Positions 50,901 to 63,040 of a stretch of DNA of 64,000 bases are shown here, one piece after another. This stretch comes from Carettochelys insculpta. Taxonomy: Eukaryota > Chordata > Testudines > Carettochelyidae. How positions within the stretch are numbered: the stretch's first letter is position 1; each line of letters opens with the position of its first letter. A program made the translations under genes and the position numbers. The stretch covers positions 188,701,298 to 188,765,297 of the forward strand of contig NC_134138.1 of NCBI RefSeq assembly GCF_033958435.1. The letters are read 5' to 3'. The notes under the pieces are model-generated. The model saw nothing but the letters and a program-made list of their open reading frames with translations. It made no database searches and was not told the DNA's origin.

Positions 50901-52045
50901 GTCTGACTTAATGGTGTGGCTGAGCTGCTTAGGTTATTCTTATAAGAGAGGTATTTTCCTAATGCAAAAACAGTTCTATGAAATGATAGTCACTGACTAA
51001 ATGAAAGAGTCATCCGGCCAACTGTTACTCAGAAAGTCTTCATGACCTGCCTTGACACACAAAAAAAAACCACGCCTACTCTATTAGTTTTAGGGACAAT
51101 TTCAACACAGAGTGTACGTACATAAACATACACAAAACTGCATTTATAAATAGAGCAGATCTGCACAAAGTTGCCTATGGCTCTAAGTTTTGCTTTCAGA
51201 GAACCAATTATTTTGTTGACATTTTTCCTAAAGAAAGATGTAAAGAAATATCTCCACTGGAATACTTCTTGTGTCCTATGATCAGTCTGTTGGCAACACT
51301 ATTCAGCATAGGGAAGAGTTTCTTTTCTGCCCTATGAAATGAGTGAGGACAATATAAAGAAATGTATTGCACAACTGTCTCAGGAGGTCTGCAGCTACAG
51401 AGAAGAAAGTTAGATACAGATGAATACAACACAAGTATATGATGGTGGAAAAGAAAAAGTCACAAATAAAAAAAATGTGTCCATCTACATCAAGGTTGAA
51501 TTATTCTGGAACTGAAAGCAAGCTTAACTAAACAGGATTTCAGCCTACACTGCACTGTTAATTTTACAGGTATGTCCTCAATCCAATCTAACATGTGAAT
51601 CAACATCTTTATACTACTTAATTCTAACAAACATTATAGCAAATATTTGACTATTTCAATTGTGAAATACAGCTAATTTACAGATATCACCATCGAAAAT
51701 GTACAAATCTGAATTCAAACGTATAATTTTGCTTGCAATAAACTTTGTCTGCTAAAGTATAAAGGCTCAGATTTAAAGAAAAGTAGTTATTTAAAAACAC
51801 AACTAATGTAATGTGACAAAGATTTAAATGCCATTCTTCATTCTCTGTTTGGAGACATTCATGCTTCTAGTAAACCAAAGCACTACCCATTCCATTTTTG
51901 TCTGTAAACAAACATCACATTTTGGTCCTCCATGACTAAGAAGTCTCCATAACTCAATTTGGTGCAGTCTTTGTCCAGCTGAGAGAAGCTGATACAACTG
52001 AAATACTCAACAGCAGAGTGCAAAGCTGATATTCAGACTTTACTT
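47985..52045 (-). other. Probable AVL9 3' UTR and downstream DNA
   Basis: AVL9 transcripts in mammals have a long 3' UTR. No single polyadenylation site could be chosen here; several TTTATT (AATAAA on minus) occur. One pogo-like MITE lies at 49.8 kb. No other exon is recognised. Confidence 0.4.
49839..50116. mobile_element. TA-flanked pogo-like MITE
   Basis: TA/CAGAATGAACCTCTCTGGTCC at the left and GGGAGGTCTCACCTG/TA at the right; the reverse complement of the right end starts CAGGTGAGACCTC. Internal GC-rich, non-coding. Confidence 0.75.
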
Positions 52046-52140
52046 TTAGTCCCCGAGGCCTTGTGTTGACTGGGTAAAAGTGGAAAGCCATGAAGACATG
52101 GCTGATTTTGCACTTGTGAAGGCCCCTCCTACTGACTGAC
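52046..52140 (-). CDS. AVL9: AVL9 terminal coding exon
   Basis: Acceptor ATAATGCAG. Completes GQSVGGAFTSAKSAM and ends QGLGD, TAA at 52048-52046. Confidence 0.9.
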
Positions 52141-55100
52141 CTGCATTATAAACAAACAAGAAAAAAAACATAGTCATGAAAGTGTAATATGATTTTTCTA
52201 GACAGCATACATCCCTTAACATACTATTTGTATATACAACACACCAGAGAATGATTACAACATCAGTGGTTTAATCATCAAGTTAAAATGTAAATACCCA
52301 GACACATTCCAAGAATTTAAAGATGGCATCTTAGGGCTTGTCTATATTATTGGAAGAATGACCCATTCAGGGTTGATTGTGCAGAGTCTGATCTAGTGCA
52401 TCTGGAAAAATGCACAAAAATCAATCCCTCTGGGGTTGGCAGTCTACCCCCTGCATTCCTCCTATCAGGAGGAGCAAGAGAGGTCAATGGGAGAAATGTT
52501 CCCATCAACCTATGTCATTAAGGGCAAACCTTACATTCAACTGCAGATATGTTGAACCTAGCTATACAATTTCTGTAACTAGAACTGCGTATCTGCAGTC
52601 AACTGTAAGGTCTAGTGTATATCAAGCCTATGAATAAATGGTTTATGCCAACCAGCAATAATTATAGCCTTTAGATGGCCTCTTCAATATTCCAGCCTAA
52701 AGACTGTCAGGGACCAAGCTCTTCTCAGTACATTTTCAGGAGAGGAAGGAGGAGCAGGCAGACCACTTCCATTCTCAATAATCCGTTCAAGAATTCTGGC
52801 AAAGTCACAAGAGAGCAAGCACTCACAAGACTAACTGGAGGCCTGGTGTTCTCCCTCACCATTGGATGAGGTCATGCAGGACAATCAAAACAGTACAGGC
52901 TTGATCTAAAGTCCACTGAAGTCAACGGCAGTCTTTCTATTGACTTCAATGGTTTTTAGATCAGGCACTGTCAGAGAAACACAAAATGAGAAGAGTTGTT
53001 ATTACTGGAGCATACAATTTTGTTGTGTGAGCACTTACTAAGGATGAGCACTCTTTCATCGGAACCTTTAGCAAGGAGACATCTGCTCTGGGCAAAGACC
53101 AACTTTAAAACGGAAACTTATTCTGGTGTCCTTATTAAAAATATCTCCTCCCCATATTGTGTGGTATGCTGTGTCCCAGTTATCAATCTGTCTGCCAGCC
53201 TTTTCATCTCCCTCTGGACAGAGATGCCTGGATTTCTGTGGTACACAGATCTATCTGTAAAGCCCATAGGATAAAAAGCACTATAGAAGTGTAATCCAGT
53301 ACCACTAAATCACCATAATATGTCATGCTTGTAATATCTAGCCAGTTACACTCTTTCAACCTCGTTACAAACAGATTTCTTACCTACAGCTTTTCCTGTT
53401 TGCACAACATTCCGGCTGGTATTGACCATGGCATTTCCAATTTTCTTGCCACGTTCACTGTTCTGGACAGAGCTAAGCAAGGGAAATAGTGAAAGAGCTA
53501 CAGTCAACTGGCTCACTATCTACTCAAGGGATAAAATTTAAAGTATCAATTAAGTATAAGCAAGCTCATAAGATTCTGATCCATCTCCTCATTGCAGCAC
53601 AGATAAGTAACACACCTAAACATGTTACGCCCGGCAGAGGAAGGGGAGAGTAGATACTGCCAGTTGTCCAGGAATCAAAAGCAACAGATTCATAATTATG
53701 GAACACACTGTGGTCGCACAATACAAGACAAAATTTTACAGCATCTACATTTAGGTATCTTTGAAAACGTTATCCTTAACCTATAAGCTTTGTGAAAAAG
53801 CATGTAACCAGTGGGCTGGCTCTGACTGTTTGTCATTGCTTTGTCTATTCAGAACAGTTACTTTTTACTTTGTGCTTCTATTCATAAGAATCAACTTTTT
53901 GAATAAATATGCCTTTCATGTCATGCTTTTCCAAATAAGTAAGGGAGAATTATGTTACCATCATTGAAAAAAGCATTAAGCGATTAGTTTCTAATAGTTT
54001 TAATGTCAGACATTGTAACACTCTCTCATGTGATTTTATAACATAAAATTCAAATAAAAATGTCAGTTTCATCACGCACTCCACATGTGAGTACACATAT
54101 CAACCCCTTAAGCAACATAATAAAGCAAGCTGCATTCTATTCCACTTTAGCATGTCCACGCAAATTATCAGAGAATGTAAATCTTTATAGTTATACAAAA
54201 AGCAGTCATTTCAAGTACCAGTTGGGGTTGGATTTGCAAAATCTGATTTTGATACAGTTAGCATGTTCACAGCACTGTCACTTATGGAGAATAAATCTAT
54301 GGTGGCATGAATGCTTCTTTCATTAGGATCATGCATTAAATACTATTCAGCCTCTTAAATTCAGTTTCATAAAACGTTAATGTCTCCCCTTTCAAAAAAA
54401 GTGCACATGATAGAACAGTATAAAAGAAAATATAGACACCAATGGCTTTGGGGATTACAAGTTATTTTCAAGAAGACTTATCTCCAGATTACAGCTAAAA
54501 CAAGGTTTAAGTTTAAGTTGTCTGTAACTGTCATTATGGCGGTAAGGTAGCCTTTGTGAAACAGGCTAATCTCAGTTTACATCACTACTGTTGCGAAGAG
54601 CACAGGCAACAAGAACCAAACCTTTTATCACTAAAGCTTGAGGTCACATTCTATATTTACATTAAAAACTGTTGGCAAAAAATGACACCTCTATATCTCC
54701 ATAAAGTGCCTCCCTTTTCTTAGAAAGTCACATCTGCTAATTGTAGTGATAAGAGTGACAGCTAGTGAACAGAAGCAGAGAATGGGAGTTTTGCAAGAGA
54801 ATTCTCCAGATGAAGGATGAGAGACCCTGTGACCTTTGAGTGAGTTTGTCTATTCCATATGCAGTTTATTCATTTGCTTGGTGTGTGCTTATTTGCATGC
54901 CATATACTTGCTGAGCCAGGAGCTGAAAGCTTACTCATGAGGGTCTAGTCTACCTTAAGATCCTTCACCTCATTTTAGGTCCAAAAAGGAAAACAACAGA
55001 ACACCAATTACCATCTATAGCCCTCATCTTAAACCTCTTTAGCGCATCATTGACAATCTACAACCTATACTGGAACATGATCCCTTACTCACACAGACAC

Positions 55101-58100
55101 CCAACCTCAAGAAAATACTCACTAGCAGCCACAGTTAGATAAAACTTAGATGTAAAAAAAATAACCCTAGTTAATATGAATAAAACTGTATTTTGACATT
55201 TTGATGGTATGAAGTTGTTAGTTTCATGAAGGGGGTCAATTCCCATGTGTTTAAAACAACCTTGATTTTAAGCTGTACACTCTCAGTTTAGAAACAGACA
55301 ATAAAATGTCAAAGAACTATATACTTACTGTGATAATCTCAACTTTACATCTGATACAGAGTATTGGCCCTGGAACGGGTGGCTGAAAGGGGAACAACAT
55401 AGTGTTTCAATTTTGTCATTTTTCTATAAAGAAAAAACAGCATGGTTTTATTTTCTGGTTGCCCTCCACTGTAAAGAAAATATCTGGTTACACCTGTCTT
55501 ACTGTGATTCAGTTGTAGGATTCTGCAAAATAATCTGCAATCTGTTATCCATTTACAAAAAAAAAAACAAATAATATTTTATCTTCTTTTTCAAACCTCA
55601 TAAGAGCAGACAGCAGAGACACTCCTCTTGCTGACCACATGAGACATAACAGAAGTGATGTCTCCAGGTGCCATGTAGGGATTTAAAAAAAAAAAAAAAG
55701 GCACAAACTGCACTTACCCAGCAGACAATATAACATACAGAGCATAGGTTTAATTCACTCTATGCAGCACGTTGCCTTATTCTCTACTACCAAAGCAGCA
55801 GTATATTCTTCAAATGCAATCTAAAGTACAGTGCATTTGCACGGTCTACTTTTAAAGCAAAAAAGACATGAAACTATGACAAAGTCTATATTTAAAAAGG
55901 AAAAAATATAACCACTAAACCAACAACACTACTGTAAAATGAACTATCCTGTGACTGCTCCCTGGAAATGGAGAAGCAAACAAAAATCTACAAGAACCAG
56001 CAAACTGATAATCTCTAAAATAAGGTGGATGAAGTGTCTACACACTTACCCTCCCTCATAAGGATGGCAACTTAGAGATTTTCTACCAGCTTCACTTCTG
56101 CATTTAGGCAGAGCTATACCAACTATCTTCTCATCTATGCCCCACAGTCTCAGTGAGGTACTAAAAATGAGAAACACTGTGCCACCCTGTTCTAAAGAAA
56201 AGGAGGAACGTCCTTATTCCTTACAGCAGTGCAGTGCTGAATATCTCAGGGTTTCCCAGAGTGTCTCAGATAGGCTATAGGGAGGACCAATGAAAGAGAA
56301 CCTTGTAACATCCCCCCTCCCCCTCAAAAAAAAAGTTCTCCGATTCCATACAGGAACAGCAGAATACAATCTTTATTTTCCCCCTTATCTTTGAAGTTGG
56401 TTCCTTACCTAGAATTTACCTCAGCAAGAGCAGGGTGCTTGTTGCTGTTCCACACTCTGTAGTTGTGTGTATTTTTCCAAGTTGCTACAAAGGCTGTTCC
56501 AAAGTCTGATAATATCTTTTCATTATCTGATGAATAAAACACAGAAGGTAAATGAACCTACAGCAACACACTGAAGATGTAAAAGAAATGAAAGGCAGGT
56601 TCGGAAGAAATCAAAAATGTTCTCTATTCTTGTCAATCAGGGAACATGGGTTCCAGTTCCATAAACATTAGCAAAGCAATAAGCTCGTTATTTTGTGTTT
56701 GTAAAAAACGACACTGCCCAACACAGAGTTAAGTAAAGGAAAATGCAGTTTAGACCAGTGTTTCTTAAACTATGTTCACTGGAACACAAGTGTTCCATGA
56801 ACAACTCGCAAGTATGCTGCAATTATCTGACACTTTTTTGATCTCATACACTGAATGTATACATTTTCTGTTATTAAAACCAGATACACTGTTACTTCTT
56901 CATTTCTGTGATACCTGATTAAATTACTTCATTTTGTTTTTGCTGTACATGTTGCTATTTGTTTTCATGTATTTTGAAGAAAATATTCATAGGTGTTCTA
57001 CATAAAAATTATTGTTTGATGTTCTGTGGTCTCAAAAAGTTTACGAAACATTGGTCTAGACAACCAAGACATTAATTTAAAGGAACACTGACAACTTAGT
57101 TTAGATAAAAGTTAGATTTAAAAAAAATATCACTAGGTAATATGAATAAAACTGTATTTTGACCTTTTGATGGTATGAAGCTGTTAATCATCCCCATATC
57201 ATAAACCCAAACTGCACTGTGCCAATATATGAGAATCTGAAAGTGAAGGTAAGTGGCCAAGCTCTGTTGCAAGGTCTTATCCAACATCTGGGAAGAAGTC
57301 AAAGAGACACCATGGAAGAACATGACATCACCAGCACTGGTTGTGCCCAAACAGTAGAACCCTGCTTTACCGTGCTACATTAAACTGCACATTCAATTTC
57401 AGTAACAGAGAGGAAGCCGTGCTAGTCTATACACTATCAAAACAAAAAGCAGTCAAGTAGCACTTTAAATACGAGCAAAATAGTTTATTAGGTGAGCTTT
57501 CGTGGGACAGACCCACTTCTTCAGACCGTAGCCAGACCAGAACAGACTCAATATTTAAGGCACAGAGAACCAAAAACAGTAAGCAAGGAGGACAAATCAG
57601 AAAAAGATAATCAAGGTGAGCAAACCAAAGACTGGAGGGGTGGGGGGGAAGGTCAAGAATTAGATTGAGCCAAGTATGCAGACAAGCCCCTATAGTGACT
57701 CAGAAAGGTATATAAAAGGTACATAAAGGTATGTGTGTTACTGAAGAAGAACTATCGCACTGTTCTGGAAAGGGAAACAGCCGAGCTGGCTTTTATATTC
57801 AAATTCGGCACATTAACACATGGTTTAAATCATGGGTGTCCAACCTTTTGGCTTGCCTGGGCCGCACTGAGTGAAGAGGAATTGTCTTGGGCCGCATATA
57901 AAATATATAATATAGTTAATGCATATAAATCACGTAATAATGTTAAAAGATTACGATCTTGTGGGGCCGCATTACTAGCTGTCCAGGGCTGCATGCGGCC
58001 CGCGGGCTGAACATGCCTGGTTTAAATCATGATGGGAAATTTCTGAGTCACTATAGGGGCTCATCCGCATACTTGGCTCAATCTAATTCTTGACCTTCCC

Positions 58101-61100
58101 CCCCAACACCCCTCCACACTCTGATTTGCTCACCTTGATTATCTTTTTCTGATTTGTCCTCCTTGCTTACTGTTTTTGTTTCTCTGTGCCTTAAATATTG
58201 AGTCTGTTCTGGTCTGACTATGGTCTGAAGAAGGGGGTCTGTCCCGCAAAAGTTCACCTAAAACTATTTGGATAGTCTTTAAAGTGCTACTTGACTGCTT
58301 TTTTTTTTTTATTCAATTTCAGGGTGAAGCTGAGAATTACTGAAGTGTGAATTAATGATTAACCATCATACACAACAGGTGTATCATGTTAATGTCCCTT
58401 TAACAGTATCTTTACAAATACAGAAAATCCATCTACAATATTTAGATTGGGAAAGCACAACCTATCACTGAGTTCATGAAAAGTATGTCGTCATCTGAAG
58501 AAGTGGGTCTTTCCCACAGAAGCTCATCACCTGATAATATTGTTAGTCTTTAAGGTGCTACAGGACTGCTTTCTTTGTTTTGTGAAGATACAGACTAACA
58601 GTTACCTCTCTGAGCCCATGACACAAATGGTTAGTCATCTTACCTAAAATTACAAGGAAGGCATAGAGGATTTAATACATCAATGTCTGAAGTGAAGCTT
58701 GAGACAATATTTGTTCAGCAGCATTATGGAGTGGCTATAGAATTGGCTGACATGCTGTCAACTGAGAATAATTATAAAGGGAAGGGCAATTAAATGGATC
58801 AATACTGGGCAAACAGAACATTTCCCTAAAAGATTTAGAGAGCTAGCTGTTTATAAACAATTGGGAATAGCTAAAGTCCACAAAGAGACCCTAAATTAAC
58901 AGGATGTCTACATGTCTGTAGTTCAAGTACTTCTATTTATGAAGAGAGCATAAGGGAAATTAACACAAATACCCAAGAGAAGATAGGAAGAGGGGATATA
59001 GTAGTCTATAAATCACTGGAAGTTAATAACACGGAATAATGCAATAAATTATTAAAACGGTCAAGGGATTATAAAAAGGAAACATTCACCTGAGATAACG
59101 GATGAGTATGAGCCAAACTGAAAATGTAATGGAGCAATTGTTAAACTATGCATCCAGCCTTCCCTGCCCATCCTCACCAAGGCCCCTAAAAGAGTTTACC
59201 AGAACATACCTGGCTGCAGCACAGCAGCAAGCAGCGCATGAAGATAGGCACCAAACTGAGCCCTGATCCACTCGTCTCCTCCCTCCCAGCCAGTGCCATC
59301 GAGGAAAACGTCATCCCTGTTCTCAGTTACATGCTTCACCAAATAGTCTGCAAATCTCAAGTCAGCTGTTGTGAGGTTCAGGATCTTCCTGAGGTCTGGA
59401 TCATGGATATGGACAAGGGCTTCCTCTATCTGATTGAAATAATCCCAATGGGAAAAATCAGTCCAAATAAGAGCTTTAGCATAAATAACCCCTAGAATTT
59501 TTGTCAAATGAGTAATTCACCCCACCTGCAACTATAAAGGTGAGGAGAAACTGATGACCAAATTATGCTTCAACTGTTCTGAGAACATGAGATGACAGTC
59601 TGAAGTGGCCTGTATCTGATGAAAAGCTGTGGAAGCTCTTTGTCAAGATGCTGGATACATTCATATAGGATATGTTTCTAGAGGTTCTTTTTTAAGGCTT
59701 TGATTTATTGGCTGGCTGAGTTAATTTGCTACCTGCATATCATTATTTAATGTTGGGCAGTGGTCATTTATGCAATTGTAAACTTAATTCTTAGGGCATT
59801 TAGAGCTTTCTTTCCAGGCATTTTTAATTGCCACATAAATATAAAATAAATATATCAGAAGAAGAGCACATTAGTGCTACCATAACTCATGTTTGTTTCT
59901 TAATTATAAATGCTTATTTTTAAGATCTTATTAGGCAGATATGAAAGCTCACTATGAGAAAAATAAACCATGACAACAATGAGCTATGTGGAGCCCTTAA
60001 AAATATTCTATAACTTGTAAACACTGGATGTAATGTATTACACCAGAAACATATTAATATTTTTGAAAGTGAACAAAATTAAGAAGGAAAACCTTAATTT
60101 ATATAAATCCAAGTATAAAGAATTCTGGCTTCATAGGTGTGAGACTTTTCCATCTCTATTGTATTTAAAGTCTATACACCAAAGTTGTTCCAGAATAAGA
60201 TAGGTTGCGAATTTATAGCACTACAGCTATTCCAGTATAGCTCCTTGTGCAGACACACCGTTGAGTCAGTCAATTTCCTCTAACATAATGAAAAGTTGTT
60301 TGATAACCCGCTTTCAGGCCTGCCGACAAGGTGGGTAAGGGAGGCAGTTGCTCCGGAGTCCAGACATTCGAAGGGATCCAGAGCTCCAGACTGCGGCTGC
60401 AGCAGCAGACAGAGTCCAGGGGCCCTCTGAACTGCCCCTACACCGCCGCTCTGAGGGCTCTGGGGAGTGGCACCAGCACCACAGTCAGGGCAGTGCTAAT
60501 GGCCGATTGCCCTCAGCCCTGCCCCTTCCACCCAAGGGCCCCACTACCTACCTGCCCCATTGCTCTGGGGCTCGTGATGGCTGTCGGCCCCATTAACCCA
60601 CTTTAAACCAAGTAATTGGAGGCTTAGGAATATTTTTGTTTATATTATCTTTTAACAAAAGCTTTTTTAAAAGAAAGTAGATCAGTAAGTTCTTTGGAAC
60701 AGGTAGTTTGTTTCTGTTTTGTGTTAGTGCCTAAGACGGGGTGGGCAAGATCTGGCTTGCCATGCCTTTGAATCTGGCCTGTGGCCTGCCCCACCTGGAC
60801 ACTCAGGCAGGGAACAGTCTCACGCTGCTCAAAGTGGCTGGCTGCTCCATCTGCCTCTTGGCTTCAAACACCAGCCAGCTGGAGCTGAGAGACTATGCTG
60901 GGGGCAGGGCCAGTGCGCAAAGCCTCTCCCTCTCAGTGCACGGTGGCTTTGAGTGGTGTGGGGCTGAGGCAGTCAGAAAGCCCAAGTGAGGGTCCCATTA
61001 GGTTGCTGTCTGCGAGCTGCCTTCCAGCCAGAGACTGCCTCTGACACCCCACTCCCCTGCCACAGGTAACTACACAAAACTTTTGCACCCCACCCCTCTC

Positions 61101-61778
61101 TCCCTGGTCACAGCTCCCTCCCAGATCCTGCACCCCCTCCAATACCCCTCCGCAAGGCCAGAGATTCCTCTTCTGCACCCACACCCCTCCTAGATTCTGC
61201 AGCCCACTCCCCTGCCCCAGGTCACCACTCAAACCCTCTGTACCCACTCCCCAGTGCCAGGTCATAGCTCCCTCCTTCACCCAGATCCCCTCTCAGACCT
61301 CACACCTCCTGCACCCCAATCCCCTACCCCAAGCCCCCTTCTGCACCCAACCGCCGTCCCCGACCCTGTACCCTCTCCACAGAAAAGTGCAGCTCTTGAC
61401 CACTCACCAAAATCACCCCAACATCAAAAATTATTGCCCACCCCTTGCCTAGGACAAAAGGGTTTTGGTTTATTACTCAAACTCCAAGGTATCTAACACT
61501 ACACAAAGAACAACTAAAATAATATAATATATTTTTAACAACGTAAGTAGTAACCCAAGGCTCTTATTTTGACTTAAAACACATCAATAAGGCAACCCCT
61601 TTTTTTTTTTAAATCTAAAAAGAAGAGTACAGTAAACCCTTACTTCCACAATTGCATCACTCAGATGCTTCTGCTGACGGAATAGGATGTTGGTGGCTCC
61701 CGCAACAAAGCCACGGACTGTTATGTCAGAGAGGAGGTGGTGCTGTTGCAGTGCCATGTATGGTAAGCAAAGGTAACC
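52046..61778 (-). CDS. AVL9: AVL9 C-terminal part, 6 exons (partial gene, 5' exons beyond the window)
   Basis: Model: join(61644..61778, 59210..59429, 56409..56526, 55329..55382, 53384..53472, 52046..52140) on minus, 711 nt, 236 residues plus stop. All junctions are GT-AG and in phase. Diagnostic segments are GYLCLPYMALQQHHLLSD, ADLRFADYLVKHVTENRDD, VFLDGTGWEGGDEWIRAQF, NTHNYRVWNSNKHPALAE and the tail SAKSAMSSWLSTFTQSTQGL. AVL9 is a conserved eukaryotic protein of the DENN superfamily linked to late secretory traffic and, in mammals, epithelial polarity and migration. The segment lies after the DENN core. The end is a little shorter than I recall for mammals. It is convergent with KBTBD2. I found no exon for the upstream segment in 61.8-64.0 kb. 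Confidence 0.95.
52141..53383 (-). other. AVL9 last intron
   Basis: 52334-52628 is a probable MITE of the GTCTAC group (GGGCTTGTCTATATTATTGG at the left, GTGTATATCAAGCC at the right), without a clean duplication. Nothing else identified. Confidence 0.6.
53384..53472 (-). CDS. AVL9: AVL9 exon with RGKKIGNAMV
   Basis: Acceptor GCTTAG, donor GTAG/GTAAGA. Encodes SVQNSERGKKIGNAMVNTSR and NVVQTGKAV. 89 nt. Confidence 0.94.
53473..55328 (-). other. AVL9 intron with Penelope-like coding fragment
   Basis: 55010-55140 on plus holds a fragment similar to the 45.7-kb Penelope-like element (ATCATTGACAATCTACAACC, CCCAACCTCAAGAAAATACTC). The rest is AT-rich and without recognised content. Confidence 0.65.
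55329..55382 (-). CDS. AVL9: AVL9 54-nt exon with HPFQGQYSVSD
   Basis: Acceptor CCCCTTTCAG, donor TCACA/GTAAGT. Encodes HPFQGQYSVSDVKLRLS; too short to appear as a longer open frame. Confidence 0.93.
55383..56408 (-). other. AVL9 intron
   Basis: AT-rich intron with A-runs at 55556-55569 and 55684-55699. No repeat family recognised. Confidence 0.7.
56409..56526 (-). CDS. AVL9: AVL9 exon with THNYRVWNSNKHP
   Basis: Acceptor TTTATTCATCAG, then DNEKILSDFGTAFVATWKN. Donor TCTAG/GTAAGG. 118 nt. Confidence 0.94.
56756..57053. mobile_element. Non-autonomous hAT element with 8-bp duplication
   Basis: Flanks GTTTAGAC (56748-56755) and GTCTAGAC (57054-57061) differ at one base. The ends CAGTGTTTCTTAAACTATG and GTTTACGAAACATTG are inverted repeats. 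Non-coding. Confidence 0.75.
57403..58310. mobile_element. Large inverted-repeat insertion of Penelope-like tails with 12-bp target duplication
   Basis: Left arm at about 57403-57710 is minus-oriented; right arm at about 58028-58310 is plus-oriented. They mirror each other over about 270 bp (for example TATAGTGACTCAGAAA against TTTCTGAGTCACTATA; GCACTTTAAATACGAGC-like against its complement). The flanks ATTCAATTTCAG at 57391-57402 and 58311-58322 are identical. A hAT element sits at the centre. Confidence 0.88.
57831..58019. mobile_element. Short hAT element (189 bp) nested in the Penelope-like palindrome
   Basis: Perfect 8-bp duplication GTTTAAAT at 57823-57830 and 58020-58027. The ends CATGGGTGTCCAACCTTTTGG and GCTGAACATGCCTG and the body GGGCCGCA/GCGGCCC are typical of a widespread hAT MITE group. 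Confidence 0.88.
58495..58615 (+). mobile_element. Penelope-like 3' tail
   Basis: TCATCTGAAGAAGTGGGTCT, CACAGAAGCTCATCACC and TCTTTAAGGTGCTACAGGAC in order. 5'-truncated; flanking duplications not obvious. Confidence 0.7.
59210..59429 (-). CDS. AVL9: AVL9 exon with FLDGTGWEGGDEW
   Basis: Acceptor TTTCAATCAG, then IEEALVHIHDPDLRK. Donor CCAG/GTATGT. 220 nt, phase 0 to phase 1. Confidence 0.95.
59430..61643 (-). other. AVL9 intron
   Basis: Contains the hAT element at 60.7 kb and a GC-rich block at 60310-60605 that looks like another repeat, plus a MITE-like scrap near 60220-60265 (ACAGCTATTCCAGTATAGC). No exon seen. Confidence 0.65.
60737..61446. mobile_element. Non-autonomous hAT element with GCCTA(A/G)GA duplication
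   Basis: The flanks GCCTAAGA (60729-60736) and GCCTAGGA (61447-61454) differ at one base. The ends CGGGGTGGGCAA and TTGCCCACCCC are inverted repeats. The core is a C-rich degenerate repeat of CTGCACCCC units. Confidence 0.8.
61644..61778 (-). CDS. AVL9: AVL9 exon (first in window)
   Basis: Acceptor ATTATCTTAG, then GYLCLPYMALQQ. 45 codons, phase 0 at both ends; donor GAA/GTAAGG. Confidence 0.94.
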
Positions 61779-63040
61779 CTAAGATAATGGAAACGGTAAA
61801 CGATTAGTATGAAAATGGGGATGGCAAAACATCCTTCCCCAAATCCATCTTAACATACTTATTTCACACCCATAGCTCTTCCTAAAGCCAAACAAAAGCA
61901 AAGAGCACCATGACGCAGAGAAAACAAGCTCTGCACCATGTTCCTAGCCAAACTGCCACTGGAGTCGAATGTTGCTTTGCTACATATTAAGCAAACACAA
62001 ACAAAGCAGGTTTCACAGAAATGGAGTATACTTGGTAATGGCGTATGGCAGTTTCACTCCTAAGTAGCTGGTTGAAATCCAGCTCCAGCAGCCTTCAAAT
62101 GGTAACAGAGTTCACAAATGTGAAATGAATTTGATGGTCTCAATGTCTTTGGTGTGCACAGTAAAAAGGACAGGGACAGAACGGACAAGCAGACTATCCT
62201 CTTTTCTGCAGGAGAGTATCTACTGGCAGGATTCAAATACACTGCTGGGATAGTGAGACACATGCACTCCAGTCATCCATATTTTTCAGGGACAGACTTT
62301 CAGGCTTCAGGGATAACTTTTTGCGAGTACGTGCATGCCTGATGAAAAACAAAAAAAGCAGCAGGAGAAAAAGACTATGCTCTGTGCTTTTTAACCACTG
62401 TGTTCTTATGATACTAATTATACCAATGCTTTCCAAGAAAATTTGCTATTTAAAAATGTCTAGTCTTTGATGTAGGTTACACCCAAATTCTAGTAATATA
62501 GTTGTAAGTATTATAATTTTCATTTTAAAATAGAATCAATGTACCCCTTGAAATTCTAGCCCAATTCCAGCTGCTCAGTTGCATAAAGCATTGTGCAGTT
62601 CATCCACTAACAGATAGGCTACAGGCATTTTGGACTAAAGAAAGCATGTACATCAGCACGCAGTACATGGCAATTTGAAACACATGGAAGAAAGAAATAC
62701 AAATGCTCCTTTTTTCTCGATTAAACACAGGGATTGCCATCCAGATGAAAAATACTAACAACTAAAACAGAACTGTCTTTGTCAAAGAATAACAGTCCTA
62801 TGTTAGAAAGCCATCATTCCAGAGCGTTAGGTTCCCAGAAAAATAATATTAAGGAAGTGGCCATGTTGAAGTAAATTGTTTGCGGAGAGTAGCCGCTCTG
62901 GAAGTTATTAAAGGGTGCTGTTCACTAGAAACTGGTGCATCTGAACTTTCAAGTCCTCCTCTTTGATTTCATTAGCTAAACTTGAGTGCAGGAGTGCCTC
63001 TCCGGGGTGAAAAATATACTTAAAAGTATAGTGTCAGTTA
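61779..63040 (-). other. AVL9 intron continuing towards the right edge
   Basis: No upstream AVL9 exon or repeat recognised. Confidence 0.6.

Noticed and set aside
53000..53280. 92-codon open frame in an AVL9 intron
   Set aside because: No recognisable protein family and it runs opposite to AVL9; could be an old repeat, not supportable.
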